From contig CM076196.1 in assembly GCA_038277395.1 (NCBI GenBank), forward strand, positions 85,811,786 to 85,875,785: a stretch of 64,000 nt of DNA, in the 5' to 3' direction. The DNA comes from Dryocosmus kuriphilus (taxonomy: Eukaryota > Arthropoda > Insecta > Hymenoptera > Cynipidae). The position numbers were made by a program, and so were the translations under genes. Positions 33,613-47,910 of this stretch are shown in pieces. Under the pieces are notes generated by a model. It was not told where the DNA came from. It worked only from the letters and a program-made list of their open reading frames with translations, and did not search any database. Each line of letters starts with the position of its first letter. The stretch's first letter is position 1.

Positions 33613-36600
33613 TCAATTGTAGTTGGTCGGTGGTCCCGGGGTTATGTGATGACGATTGGGGCTGGCTTGCGATTGATCCAGTTGCGGCATGAGGTTGTCG
33701 GTGGAGCGGCCGGTCGACCCTGGTCCCTGCTGCTGTTGGCCGCTGTTGAGGGCTAGCCGTTGCATCTGGCGAATGACCGTGGCCGCGTGATATGCTTGCT
33801 GCAACCATGAGACAACAGGGAGACTTTCCTACGGAGCCTGGCGAGTAAAATATTTCGGTCAGCGAATTGTTAAGGAATTATTGATACTAACCTTCCACCT
33901 TGACTTGGCAAAGTTCTTTTTAAGTTGTTCCGATACAGTACCATGGATATTTTTATTGCTAGCAGCGTTTCCAGATATCCTGAAACAAGAGAGTTTCGTC
34001 AATTTCTAAAATTTAAATTAAAATTACAAGCGAGCTCAGTCATAATTTTATCCAAATTTTAGGGATTCATTTGGAGTGTAATTCAATTTGGATTAAGGGG
34101 TGTACAGAAGCTCCAAACTTTTATTCGAGTCAAGTCTGCAAAATAGTCAAGTTTGAATAAAGAATTTTAAAATAATTTTTAAAACCAGATGAACTTTTGT
34201 ATGGCGAGTGAAACTTTCTTTTCATTTCAGCTTGACGCAAAATAGACACGTGACAGTTAAAAAATCTAAAATTCAAGTAGAACTGTTCAGATGTTCGAGA
34301 AATTTTCGAACATTCTAACTTTGAAAGAGGGGAAGCTTAAATGTGGTTCAAAATCTTAAAAAAAACTGAATTTAAAATATACATTAAAATTTGGAAGAAA
34401 CAAATGCACTTATAAACCGATTTTAACGTAATCGATTTTAGGACATTTTGATTTGGAAAATCATTCAATTTACGAACTTTCAAATTTTCTATTTTCAATC
34501 TTAAGAAAATTTAAAACAGAATACTTCACTCGTATTGAAACTGCGAGTTTTTTGGACCATTTATTTTTCAAAGAAGAATTTTAGAGTCTTTAGATTTAAC
34601 ATTAAAAATATTTCAGTGATAAGTATTTAAATTTGAAAGGAGGCTGCTAAACTAATATTTTTATTAATTTAAACAAAATATCGGAATATTATAATCAATC
34701 TCCCTATACTCACTTTCTCTTCACTCTGAGGCCTTACAGTAGAATTGAACAGTCTCTGATTTTAAAAGTTTTTCTATTTAAAAGACTTTAATGTTTAAAA
34801 AATAAATTGTTCTAAGTTATTCTGGAAGCCTCATCACAAAGTTAAGATAACAAGAATACAATGCATTGCACAGTATCTTTTTAAGTAGGAATTACGCGTA
34901 GGAGACATTATGAGAAAAGAGATCTGGGTAGGATCTTGGGTGACCTACTTAAAAGCATTGTATTTCAAATGATAATAACTGATCATTAGTTGCCATAGAG
35001 ACAGATACTTAACTAAAATTATGTTCCGTAATGTCCAATATTAAATTTTCAAGTCGAGACAGGAATTAATTTCCAATCCATTAAAACAACAATAGCAGAG
35101 GATTGTTAACTGTAATAATCTCTTTCATAAAATAAAAAGTTTCAAAGGCAATATCCTTCCGTTCGAAAGAATAAAATCCTGATTTAGAGATGCAGAATGC
35201 GTATAAATAAAGGTTTATGTAATAGTTCCGAATATGTGTAAAAGGTGGAAATGAGAAAGTACATTTACGACTAAGATTCAAGGTGCAATAAACAAAAAAG
35301 TTTCCGTCAGGCCAGAGTGCAGCACAATGCCACTCTTAATTTAAAGACTGCCATTAATTAAGTAAAATTTATATCATCTCTCTTTATATATGGATAATAT
35401 TAGACAACTAAAATCTGAATAAAGCCATTTACAAATTGCAAGAAACTCTTTTATAATTTTCTCAAAAATCTCAATTCAATGAGAACATTTATAAAAGCTT
35501 ACCAAGGATGTGAGAGAGCCTGCTTGCACGTGTAGCGTTCTTCCACGTTGACACACATAAGCTTGTGTATGAAATCCTTAGCAGAGTCACTGATATCGTC
35601 CCAGTATGGCGAATCGAATTCAAATTCACCTACAACAGTCTGGTTAGCTCTTTGCTATAGAGTGTAGGATTTCGTGGCAGAGTTAAGTTATGAAAGAAAA
35701 AAAAATCTCAAGAAAGTTGACTAAAGCCACACGTTATAGGACACTTTGTAGTCACTGCTTTTGTATCACGATGCTATCTCTTGTAAACACAGAAAAAAAT
35801 AAGTGCACACCAAAATATTACGCACATCAAGTTCTTTACTTACTACCCTAGAACGTATTACTATGCTGCAATTGTAAACTAGATTTGTACCTTAAAAATG
35901 AAATGAGCAAATTAACACGTTTATGCACAAGCCGAAAAAACTTAAACTCGTCATTAATTGTGTAATTTCTTGTTTTGTTTGTTAAATTATTTATAGAAGT
36001 CCTGGAAAGATTATATTAAAAATTGTGTTCTGTGGTGCATGAGTTACCTTTTAAAATCTGGGCAAACAGATTGGCGTCGTTTTCATCGTAAAAGGGAGGG
36101 TATCCACACAATAAGATATATGAGATGACACCTATACTCCAGACATCTACTGCTTTACCGTATGGTCTCTGCGCCAATACTTCGGGAGCTGGAAATAATC
36201 TTGGTAATTCTATAATCTTCGATGCCCTTTTTACTGCGGACTTTCAAAAAGTTAGCGAAATCTATATTTTTTGTAGAGAAATTTATTGTTAGATAAATGA
36301 GTTAGAGGTAATGAAACTTAAGGATGAATTACGAACATTAATTTAAGACATAAAACTAGAGATTTTAGATACAACCCTCTGTAATCAAATTATTTGACAA
36401 AATTCTTCTTTATAGGTTTTGAATCTTCCTCTTTGGAGTTCTCTGAAAAAGCTGACTTGATAAGTAGTGAATTTTTTAATTTGGAACATACCTACATATC
36501 CTGGAGTGCCACAGGCTGTTGCCATGATTCCAGAATCTTCCATTTTCGATAAACCGAAATCACTAATCATTATTTTACTATCTTCATCGGCACTATAATA

Positions 36601-39600
36601 GAGTAGGTTCTCAGGTTTCAGATCTCTGTGTACAACTCCTTGTTCGTGCATATAATCTACTGCTTCCAGAACTTGTCTAATCAAGCCTGAAGCATCTTTT
36701 TCTGTGTAGGAACCCTTTTCTACAATTCTGTCGAACAGTTCTCCGCCAGTCACTCTAAAAAACAAAAAAAATTTTTTGTTAGTAATATTGATGAGAAAGT
36801 TGATCATTTCAAAGGAAATTCAATTTGAAATTTTTAGTAGTCCAAAGTTAGTAATATTTTTAAATATTAAATTTCAAAACAAATCTAATTTCTAGAAACT
36901 AAAGTCTAAATGCGAAAGGTTTTGAAATTAAAAACGTCCAGAACATTCCTTGAGAATGTCTAATTGTGTGGTACCTTTTATTTGGAAAGGATCCAAATTT
37001 AGAATATTTTGTTGCTAAGGATGATAGAAATCAAAATTTGCAATTTAAATGTTCAATTTTTAAGGCAAACAAATCTTCAAGGATTTGAATTTTAAAATTC
37101 CAAAATTTCAAAGACCTTTCCAAATTTTTTCCACATTTACAATATGAAACATAGAATCCTAAAGTAAAGTAAGAAAATTTTCGATTTTGGCAGCGTTTCC
37201 CAGGTTTCAATAAATTAAAGGAATTTAAAAGAAAACACTGAAAGTTTCGAAGTTAGAACGTTTTCTACCAATTTCTTTTTCAAATTTACAACTAAATTAA
37301 TAAATAAATTATAAACTTTTGAATTAAAAAAAAACAACAATTAGAAGCTTACTATAACCATAAGTTAAAAATTTACCCCACCCCCAAACTTCAATCGGAA
37401 TTTTTTCAAAACTGAACGCACTTAAAGACATGTAACACTTATCCGATGATGTCTACATTGTTGATATTTTTTGTTGCCGAACTCGTGTCCATACGAAATG
37501 AGATATCTAGTTGAAAGCTTTGGATTTCAAAAAAATTTTTTTTAGAAAACTTACTTTGGAATTATTACCATTTAGAATCAGATAAACCTTCCTCACTGCC
37601 TTTTATACAAATTCCCAAAATTTAATCTGGATATCTGATTTCACGTGAACATGAGTCTGGCGAAAAAAAATGTCTGTACGGTAGAAATTGGATAAATGTT
37701 GCACGACTTTAAAGTGCATCGTTTTCAGAATTAGAAGATGGGAAAGAAGGGATTCGTTACTGATCATTTTTGTATGGATTCTCAAGTATATAGCATTCCA
37801 GTTTTATATTCTGAAATTTAAAAGATTTCAACGCTTAAAAAATTCAAGGTGTCCCAAATTTAATATTTTCAAAATTTAAAGCGATTCAATTTTATGGTTT
37901 ACAAATGATAAATTATTCAATTTTTATTCTTCCAAGAATTCGACTTAATCAAATTATAGAGGCTGCTTTAATTAGAAATCTTTCGAACATTAAATGCATT
38001 CAAATTTTAAGGCTTCAAAACTTGTAGACGATAATGGCCTTCAAAAACTTGAATCACTGAAATGCATTTGAAATATTCTATGCATCCAACTTTATGCTTC
38101 CAACATTTAACGTGTTCAAATTTTAATTTTTTTATTTTAAAGGTTTAACTTTGACCACATCAAAATGTAAAGCTCACAAATTAAAAAATTTTTTAATATC
38201 AACGCTTTCAAAATAAAGCGCCCAAATTCCAATACCTCCAAAATATGAGTTTCAGAAAAATATAAAGGCTTTTTTGCTTAAAACTCATTCAAAATGCAAA
38301 GCTTCAAAAGTCTTAGTTTCAGAGAATTTAATCTATAAAATAAATCGTTTTAAAAATACAAATTCTTAAAATGTGACGCTTTTCAAACACGATTTCTACA
38401 TTTTAAAGCGTTTAAATTCTGACTTTAGAAGTTTTAAAGCTTTTAACTCTAATTTTTAATTTTTTAATTTCCAGTTGTTAAAAAATTATAAATTTAAAAT
38501 TTTCTGGATTTAAAAATGTAAAGCGATTAAATTTGATAGATTAAAAAACTTATCAACTGCATTGTAACACTTTCGAATTTTGGATCTTTTAAATATAAAT
38601 TAATGCCTTTTAAACCTTCTATATTTTGCCATGATAGTAAAATTCTCTGCCTTTTTCCAGTTTCATAGGATTTTCAGACCATCTAGCAATCCTAGTTTTG
38701 ATTTAACAAATAAACAGATTGAAATGCTTTAAAATTTAAAAATACCTCCTATTAAATTTACAAAAAATTCTCTATTTTCGAAGAAAAGTTGACACCCAAT
38801 TACTTTGATAAAAAAAATTGACATGAACTTACAATTCCATCACGAGGTAAACTTTGTGCTTATCTTCAAACGTTTCCAATAACTGAACTATATTCGGATG
38901 TTTTAACCTGAAACAAAGTATTAATACTTTAAACATATTAAATTAATCTCTCTCAACTCATGCAGACGGGAGTACATGAATAAAACCGCGAAACAATCAT
39001 GCCAAAATTAAATTTTAATTTTAAAAGGGACCCCTGAATGACCAGATGCGGAAACACTGAAACTTAAAATTTTTCTTCCATATAATCTCCCAGGAAATAA
39101 TAACAAACTAGCTGAAGTACGTAAGTACGATACCTTTGTAACTTTTTATCAGATTTTATTATAACTTGGCAGTTATTAACTTAATCCTAGCTTTCTTTTA
39201 CTACTTACTTGATTTTATAAATTCAAATCTATTAGCATTTATAATATTAATTGGCACTAATGCGATTCTCAAGACTAGAAGAAGCCACTCATGTCAAATA
39301 AATCAATCAAGCTTAGGCGAAATTATAGTCTTTACTCTAATCACTTAAGGATAAAATAACTTGCTTTTTACATTCTTATCCTTTTTACAGAAAATTATTT
39401 CAATATAAGTATTTCATTATAAATTAATTTCGATATGAAAAATTTAAATGCGAAAAAGGAGGTAAATTTTACTTGTTATATATAAAGTATTTATATAGAT
39501 AAAATGCAATTGAAGAAATTGTTATTTAGAGTAATTAATGACACCCAGAAAGCATGTATGTATCATTTCTGCAAACACGTGCATATTTTTAACTATCCAA

Positions 39601-42600
39601 TAATCAACCAGCTGAAAATGTCTATTGGTTACACTGAGCTAGCGCAAAAGCTATTTTTTTATAATGATAAGAAAGCTCTTTAAAAAGCCAATACGTAGGA
39701 CAATAAGTCATTTGCGTCAGTATAATATGTTTATGTAATGTTATGAGTCAAATAAATATTATATTTACAGTATATTCACAAGACTTGTAAACATATGGTT
39801 AGCCAGATGCCTCTGGGCCTAAAAAAAGATCCATCAGTATTGGAAGGGGTTATTGATATGTAAATTGCAAATTGAAAATAAAACGCGAAAAGACCATTAA
39901 GCACCTGGGTTCCTGCTGAATTCAAGACTAAAACACCTGAAGACGATTTTGTGAACAATTGGGAAGTAACAGCGTTGTTCTCAATTTCTATTCAGGATCT
40001 GCCTTGCACTTATAAATTAAAATTGTTGAATCATTTATCATTATTATTATATGAATAAATTGTTGCTTCCTCATACTTAACTGGCCCCCTTTTTAATTTT
40101 TGAACTGAATGATTATCGTGTTTCATGAAATCGAGGGATGGCGATCATCTAAAAAAGTCTAGCTTTCTATTTTGACAAAATCGTGTTTTTTGATAATGAT
40201 AAAGTTGGAAACATAATAAAAGGAATTACAATCGTGAAGTAGAGTTTCTAGTAAGCTAGACACTTTAAGGTTTGTTGTATTCAAGAGTAGGTAGCAAAGT
40301 GAAAGCTGTGAAACACAGCTGGTCACAGGTTGTAAAAAAAAGTCGAAGGAAGGACTAAAACCGGTATAAGAAAATATGCAGACATAATCATCATATGGCG
40401 AACGGATATAAATAAAACGTGCTGAAAACTGTCTTAGGTAAAGTGAAATACTAGATCAAAAGATAATTGCGGTAATCGGAATGGTAGAAGACTATAATAA
40501 TAAGAAGCAAAATATTTTTTCATTCAAAATATTTTATTGAAATTTTCAACTATCTATAAAAAACAACGTTAGCAAGAAGTAAACAAGTAAAATAAATTCT
40601 TGTAGAAATAGATTAGCTAAATCTATGCATTTTAAAGCCAACGATAATTTATAATTCTAATAATAATTGAAAAGCTTTGAATAATCATAGGAGAATTGTT
40701 GACTTTTGGATTGAATTTATAAGTCTTAGGACTAAGAAGAGTTTAAAAAAATATTCTGCACATAAAACAAATAAATAAGAATTTGAAAGTTCCTTAAAAC
40801 GGTAAATAACACAGTTTTGAAAGTCGTCATAAATTTCTTTTCTCTAAAAACTGCAAGCTGAATGAAAGATTTTTGAAATACACTAACAGACTCTAAAATT
40901 AATGCTTAACTATATAGTATGTTCAATTATATAATTTTATGACAAAATGATCTTAATTCCATATCTTCATTGTAACCAAAACCTAAGTAACATAAATAGC
41001 GTAATGATAAATATTTAAAATAATAATGATCCCAAATCGAAATAACCATAAAAAAGCAACACAATTTAAGTACCCTAGATTACAATTCTATTAAATTAAA
41101 ATTATATATTGAAAACTTTCGAATTTTAAAGTTTATATCAGTTTTGAAAGATTAAGACAATTTAAAAAATGTATTATATTCTCTTTTTCAAAAATTTGGA
41201 AATTCTTTAGATATAGAGAATCTGAATACACTAAATATAGGAAGCTTTTTATTATTTCATATCAGTAGTAACAGACTTGAAAGAATTTTTTGAAAATTTT
41301 AATACCACACTCCAATTCTATAGATTTTGAAACCCAAAATTTGAAATTCTGAAAATTTAATAAATCCCCCTAAAAAAAATTTGCAACTTTGAAAAAATCT
41401 AAAAGCTAAAATTTCATAATTTATCGAAAACATCTTAAACATCTTAAAATTCATTACATATTTTATAAACTGAAATACACCATTGAATATAAACCTGTAA
41501 AGATCAGATTTCGAAGAACATACCGAGGTTTATATATTTCGTTTCTATTTATAGTCCCACTGTAGTCTTAATTATTCCCCTTTTCTGAAGCTGATTCAAT
41601 GATTAATGATTGAAAGGTCAATTTCTGAATATTGAAACCATTACTAAAACTGTGTTGCATGAAAAAAAATGGGGCGTGCATGAGATTGTTATATGCAAAT
41701 ATTTCAGCGTGCGATTCAGGTTGATACCATATTTGTCATAGTCAAATGATAAAGAGTGTGAATGGTAAAGGTAGTTGGTGCCCCTATAAAAGGTCCACAC
41801 TTACCATCCTTTTTCGTCACTATTATCCGACTTGATCGACCCATCACTATGTCGTGTCACTGATTCACTGAACCTACGAATTACAATAACGCCATACACA
41901 ATCACATAATTATTTATCATTCGCAAGTGATTGCTTGCTGGTATTTTATAATTTTTTATTTTTAAACATTATTCTATCTCATTTCTTACTCAGGGCCTTC
42001 CTGATTTCATTTCGCCGCGAATTTGAGACAGATATTAAGTATACTGAAACTAAGAAAAGGGGTGTGGAAAAAGCGTACTCAGATATAACTTTAGTGCAGA
42101 ATGTCTATTGTCTGTGAATGATCGTCTTAAGGTCAGCAGGCTCTTTTTTTTCTTCTAAACATCGAAATATTCAAACATAGATCTTCCATGATCAATTTTT
42201 ATAAGGCTTCTATTATGTATTTGTCATGCACTAGCGTGCAAAAGGAAAGGATTTAGAAAATTAAAGATTCTATAGAGGCTCGAAAAAACGACATAATATG
42301 TGAAATTGCACCCCAAATATGAATTTATTTTCGAGTTCTGACTTATAGTAAAAGTAAAATGTGAGATTTTGATAGCAGGGATGTAACTTTGCAAAAACAT
42401 TTTGAGTTAAGGAATTATTTGTGTTAAATATTTGCGTAAATTATTGATAGTAAAAGGGTTACAGTCACCATAAATGTTAATATAAAAATAATTATTTATA
42501 TTATTCATTACTTCAAAGTTTATCTGGACAACTTTAGAAGAGAAAGGGGTTGAAATAGAAAAAAAAAAAAAAAAAAAAAAAAAACACTAAACACTATTGT

Positions 42601-45600
42601 AAAAACGATTATAAAAGCGATTGTAGTATATGTTCGTATCGTATGGAAAGTGTCTGAAAAATTAAAAAAATGTATTAATAATTACGCACTGTGCACACGG
42701 AATAATAATAGCAGTGAAATTTAGGTGGACGACAGGCATCGGAGCAGACATCACTCTTGAGTTTGCACACTGTAAAACTCAACTTGTAAAACAGAATAAA
42801 AGCAGCTGCATTTGTTTTGCACATATATTACGAGTCGTTAGCTTATTTTATCGAATAAAGTAGGACGATTAAGTTAAATCAATAGAAGAACGTCAGCAGT
42901 CACAGTCCAAATATTTTTGTCTGTACTTACTCCACTTATATTTCGCTAGAAAAAATAAGTTGGTTGTAAAAAAAAATAACAAAGAATATCAGTTTCTTAT
43001 CTCGTGGTAAAAAGCACACAAAAGTAAGCATGCAGAAAGAAAGTTTATTAGAAATTCAGGCAATTCTCATATCGAATCCAAATCCATTTAAGGATTCGCT
43101 CATAATTAAAAAAGCAGCTGTAACTATTGAGAATCAAGATAATGGTTTAATTAGTTTCATCTTTGGAAAAAACATACCTTCGCAGAACTTTGATTTCATT
43201 TTCTAAGGAATCTTCTTTTCCTTTGAGCGCTTTTTTGTCGATTATTTTCACTGCAAACATCTGTCCGGGTCTATCTTTACACTTTCTGCCAATCTTACCT
43301 CCGAAAAGGCACCCCTGAAAAAAAATAAAATTTTATTCTTTAATTTAATTTCACATTAATTTAAGTTAAATTTAATTTTGCTCATTTAATGCTTTTTGCA
43401 ATCTGAAAAAGATGAAAAACAACTTTCAACACAGATAAATTTCAAATTCAGGAAAACATTTCTAAGGTGACTAGTCAAAAACTGAATTTTTTTAACTACT
43501 GTTCCTCGACAGACTTCAAAATTTGTCTTTTCTTTTTCAAGGTTTAGAAACTTCAAAGAATTCGATTTCTTTTCTAAAAATGTGAAAAATACCTTTAAAA
43601 GAAATATAAATTATTCTATGAGAAAAAAATTACGAAAAATCAACCTAACTTTGAATTTTGCTAGAATTCATTCAGAGACATGACAGATTTCATAATTGCA
43701 AAGGTTGGTAAAAAAAAAATTAGAGAGTTTATTCATCGAATTATTACTGAAGTCTTGAATAAGCAAAATTCGCTGCTTTGAAAAATTAATTTGATCAAAT
43801 AAATCTTTTAACTTAATCTAGTACGATTTCAAGAAATTTGAATGTCAAATTTCAAGATATTTTACAAAATTCTAGGATTCTAGTTACTGAAAAAAGATTT
43901 GATTAAAGAAAGTCAAACGAAATCTTGGAAGTTTGATAGTTCTCGTGGAACTTTTTTTTTCTCAGTTTAAAACAATTGGAAAGCTTCCAAAAAAATTATA
44001 CGAGTCATAAAAATATTTATATTATCTTAAAAATATAGAATTACAAAGTAACTTCTGATTACAGATTTGAGTTTTCACGGACTACAATTTTTTTACTCTT
44101 AAAACTATTTTAAAAGAGACAATTCGATCGATTTTCTTATAATCTTCATGTTTGTAAAACTTGTATTTCTTAACTCATTTAGAATTACTCTTTATTTCTT
44201 ATTAAGGTCGAATCCAATGAAATTCGGATGCAAAAAAATAATAAACTCCTAAAAACTTCCCTTGTCTTTAGGCCTTTTTTTTAAATGCCAGAGTTTTTCT
44301 GTCCTCTCCTCCTCAATTTCAATTTTTGCGATTTTAGTTCAAACTTACCATTGTTGAACTAACTTTTCAAGTGGAAATAAGTCCAACGAAAAAGAGACAA
44401 CAGGAAGAGTATTTTTGTAATTGATGAAAAGCAATAAATAATATATTTGTAGAAATAAAAACTTCACATCTACAAAGTAATTAAATCTTATGTAAGATAA
44501 AGGCAAGGCCAAGTCAATTGATAACAAGTCTTACAACTGAAGTACACGATAGAGTTGACTAATAGTGTGTATCAATATTCGAATGCTGTTTTATAAAACA
44601 CGTCGAACCATAATATATAATAAATTATTAAATTATCAAAGTTATCAAAATATTTTGCCCACGTTTATTCTGTGAGATAAAATACGTTTCGATTTTTTCC
44701 ATTTCAATGACTATACTAAGGTAATGAAAACAACGTTTTCAGAAATAAAAAAAGACTGACTCGAATAAGTGAATCAATGAAAAAGGACAAAGAGGGTCGC
44801 GTCCTTCGATTAAATTCATATAAATCAGTGAACCAAAAAAGGGCACTTTAGTGTTCAGGAATAGATTTTAAAACTCTTTTTCGTTTTTAAACTCTGAAAA
44901 AATTATAAGCTAAATAAGCTTGAGCTTCAAGCTTTAAATCAGAACTAAACAAAAATCTTTTTAATAAAGTTAATAACACACTTTTCACTTAGAATTACAT
45001 TCACTATTTATTATAAAAATTGCATTGAAAATTCGAACTAAATTAACATATGTAACGAAAGGTTTCATCATTTTTTAAGTAAGTAATGTCCAAAAATGCA
45101 AAAGTCGAAATATAAAAATATACGCGAATGATTTAAATAATGTAGAAACAAGAAGGTCCAGACTGAATATTGTACTTTCTCTTTGAATCGAGAATGTTAT
45201 CAAATGAATGTACATTGACCTGATGAGTGAATATAACTCGATGAGAGAAAATTCCTTAATAGAGGATAAGTTATTTATTATGCAATACGAAGTTTCTGAG
45301 TAAAAAGAACTCTTAGTGAATCTTTTTGATACCGAGTAGATGCAATATGTTTGTTGCTTTTGCCTTTGATATCGATCGGACACGTGTCAAATTCTATAAC
45401 AATAATAAGAAATTTTATGAAAAAAAACTGCTAACAGTTTAAAGTTATAAATGTAGAGAGAATATTGATTCAGTTTGTACATAAATTTTAAAATAAGATT
45501 AAGCAGGACACATTCTTTTATTACTCTTCGTTCTCTGCACGTGTGAATGTCCAACAAAATATTCTCGCTGCTAAAAATCGATAAAAACAAATTGGAATTC

Positions 45601-47872
45601 ATTGGAATAACCGGTTTCCAAAACCTAATATATGATAGCTGTAGGGGAAACTACCCTACAGTAGGAATATTTATAAGGGGCGGTAGAAATTCTACAAAAT
45701 TAAACTTAACATCTAAAAACTCTACACCGCAAACTCTACACTGTTTGATTCTACACAATTATATTTATTTAAAAAATAAGATATTTTTAATTTAAACTCA
45801 ACAGGATTTAATCCTACACCGTAAAACACTACACAAAATAATAATTAAAATTTTTAGAACCCTAGGCTGTTTGATTCTACACCATATTTAAAAAAAAAAT
45901 TAAATATTTAAAACTTAAACTCACCACGGCTTAATCCTACACCGTAAAACTCTACACCAAATAATAATCTAAACTTTAGAAACCCTAAATCAGTTGATTC
46001 TAAACATTCATATTTATATAAAAATTATTTATTTTAAACTTTAACTCAACACGGTTTAATCCTACATCGTAAAACTCTACAAAAAATAATAATTAATATT
46101 TTAGACATTGCTTGATTCTACACCGCGAAACCCCTCACCCAATAACGCAAAAAAAAAAAAATGGAATAAACAATGCTTTTCCAACTGTTTTGAGTTATTG
46201 TGAACAGAGTTTTGCGGTGTAGAATCAAACGGTGTCGGGTTTTTAAAATTTTAATGATTATTTTGTGTAGAGTTTTGCGATATAGGATTAAACCGTGTTG
46301 AGTTTAAACTTAAAATAAATAATTTTTATATAAATATGAATGTGTAGAATCAACCGATGTAGGGTTTCTAAAATTTAAATTATTTTACGGTGTAGAATTA
46401 AGCCATGGTGAGTTTAAATTTAAAATATTTAATTTTTAAAATAAATATGATAGTGTAGAATCAAACGGTGTAGAGTTTGCACTGTAGGGTTTTCAGATGT
46501 AGCGCTTAATTATGTAGAATCGATACCGCACCGTTTTATAGTAGTCAGTAGATACATTTATTTAACCGAACTAGCGAAAAATGTTCATTAGTTTTTAACA
46601 TGAAAACAAATTTTGCTTCATCTTTATTCATACCTTTGATCTAAATGAAACTTTTCTGTGGCATGTTCATACGTTATAATAAAAGGGAGCGATAGCGATT
46701 CTACAAAATTAAACTCTACATTTCAAAACTCTACACCGTTTGATTCTACACAATTATATTTATTTAAAAAACTCAAATATTTTTAATTTAAACTCAATAA
46801 GGTTTAATTCTATACCGTAAAACTTGACACAAAATAATAATTAAAATTTTAAAACCCCTACACTCTTATATTCTACATCGCAAAACTCTACGCGCGATAA
46901 CGCAAAACAGTTGAAAAAGCATAGCTTATTCAATTGTTTTGCGTTATTGTGTGAGGGGTTTTGCGGTGTAGAATAAAACAAAGTAGGGTTTTTAAAATTT
47001 TTAAATTATTATTTTGTGTATCTAGAGTTTTACGAAGTAGAATTAAACCGTGGTGAGTTTAAATATTTAAAATATTAAATTTTTTAAATAAATACGCTTG
47101 TGTAGAATCAACCGGCGTAGGGTTTTTAAATTTTAAATTATTATTTTGTGCAGAGTTTTACGGTGTAGAATTAAACCGTGGTGAGTTAAATCGAAAATAC
47201 TAAATTAAAAAAAAAAATATGGTAGTGTAGAATCAAACGGTGTAGCGTTAAAAATTTTTTAATTATTATTTTGTGTAGAGTTTTACGGTGTAGGATTAAA
47301 TCGTGTTGAATTTGAATTACAAATATTTGATTTTTTAAAGAAACATAATTGTGTAGAATCAAACGGTGTAGGTTTTTAAAATTTAAAATTATTATTTTTT
47401 AGTGGGTTTTACGGTGTATGGTTAAACAATGTTGAGTTTAAACTTAAAATATTATATTTTTTCAATGAATACGATTTTGTAGAATCAAACAGTGTAGAGT
47501 TTTCGGTGTAGAGTTTTCAGTTGTAGAGTTTAATTTTGTAGAATCACTACCGTCCCGAATAAAAGCTTGAAGTTTAACAATGCCTAAATTGTAATTATCG
47601 ATAATTAAGTATTCCATCATTTCTACGTGTAATACCTGCAACAATTATCTATTCATGGATCGAGGTGTCAAAATCGTACTTTTATCGGTGTCTAATAAAA
47701 ACGTTGAATACAGCTAATTAACTAATTTCATGATTTTTACATTCTCATCAGAGAAGGTATTAGATTTATGCAAAATTTGACTTTCGCGGATTTCATGAAA
47801 TCTCCACGTTTTAAGACCTCCTGAATCCGAAAAAATGGTTTTTGCGACCGTGTCTGTCTGTCTGTTGGCGTT

Positions 47873-47910
<38 letters not shown>

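Noticed and set aside
33416..33808. 130-aa minus-strand ORF beginning MVAASISRGHGHS
   Set aside because: It is an alternative frame over the last CaMKI exon; the frame ending PTNYN continues the kinase and splices in phase.
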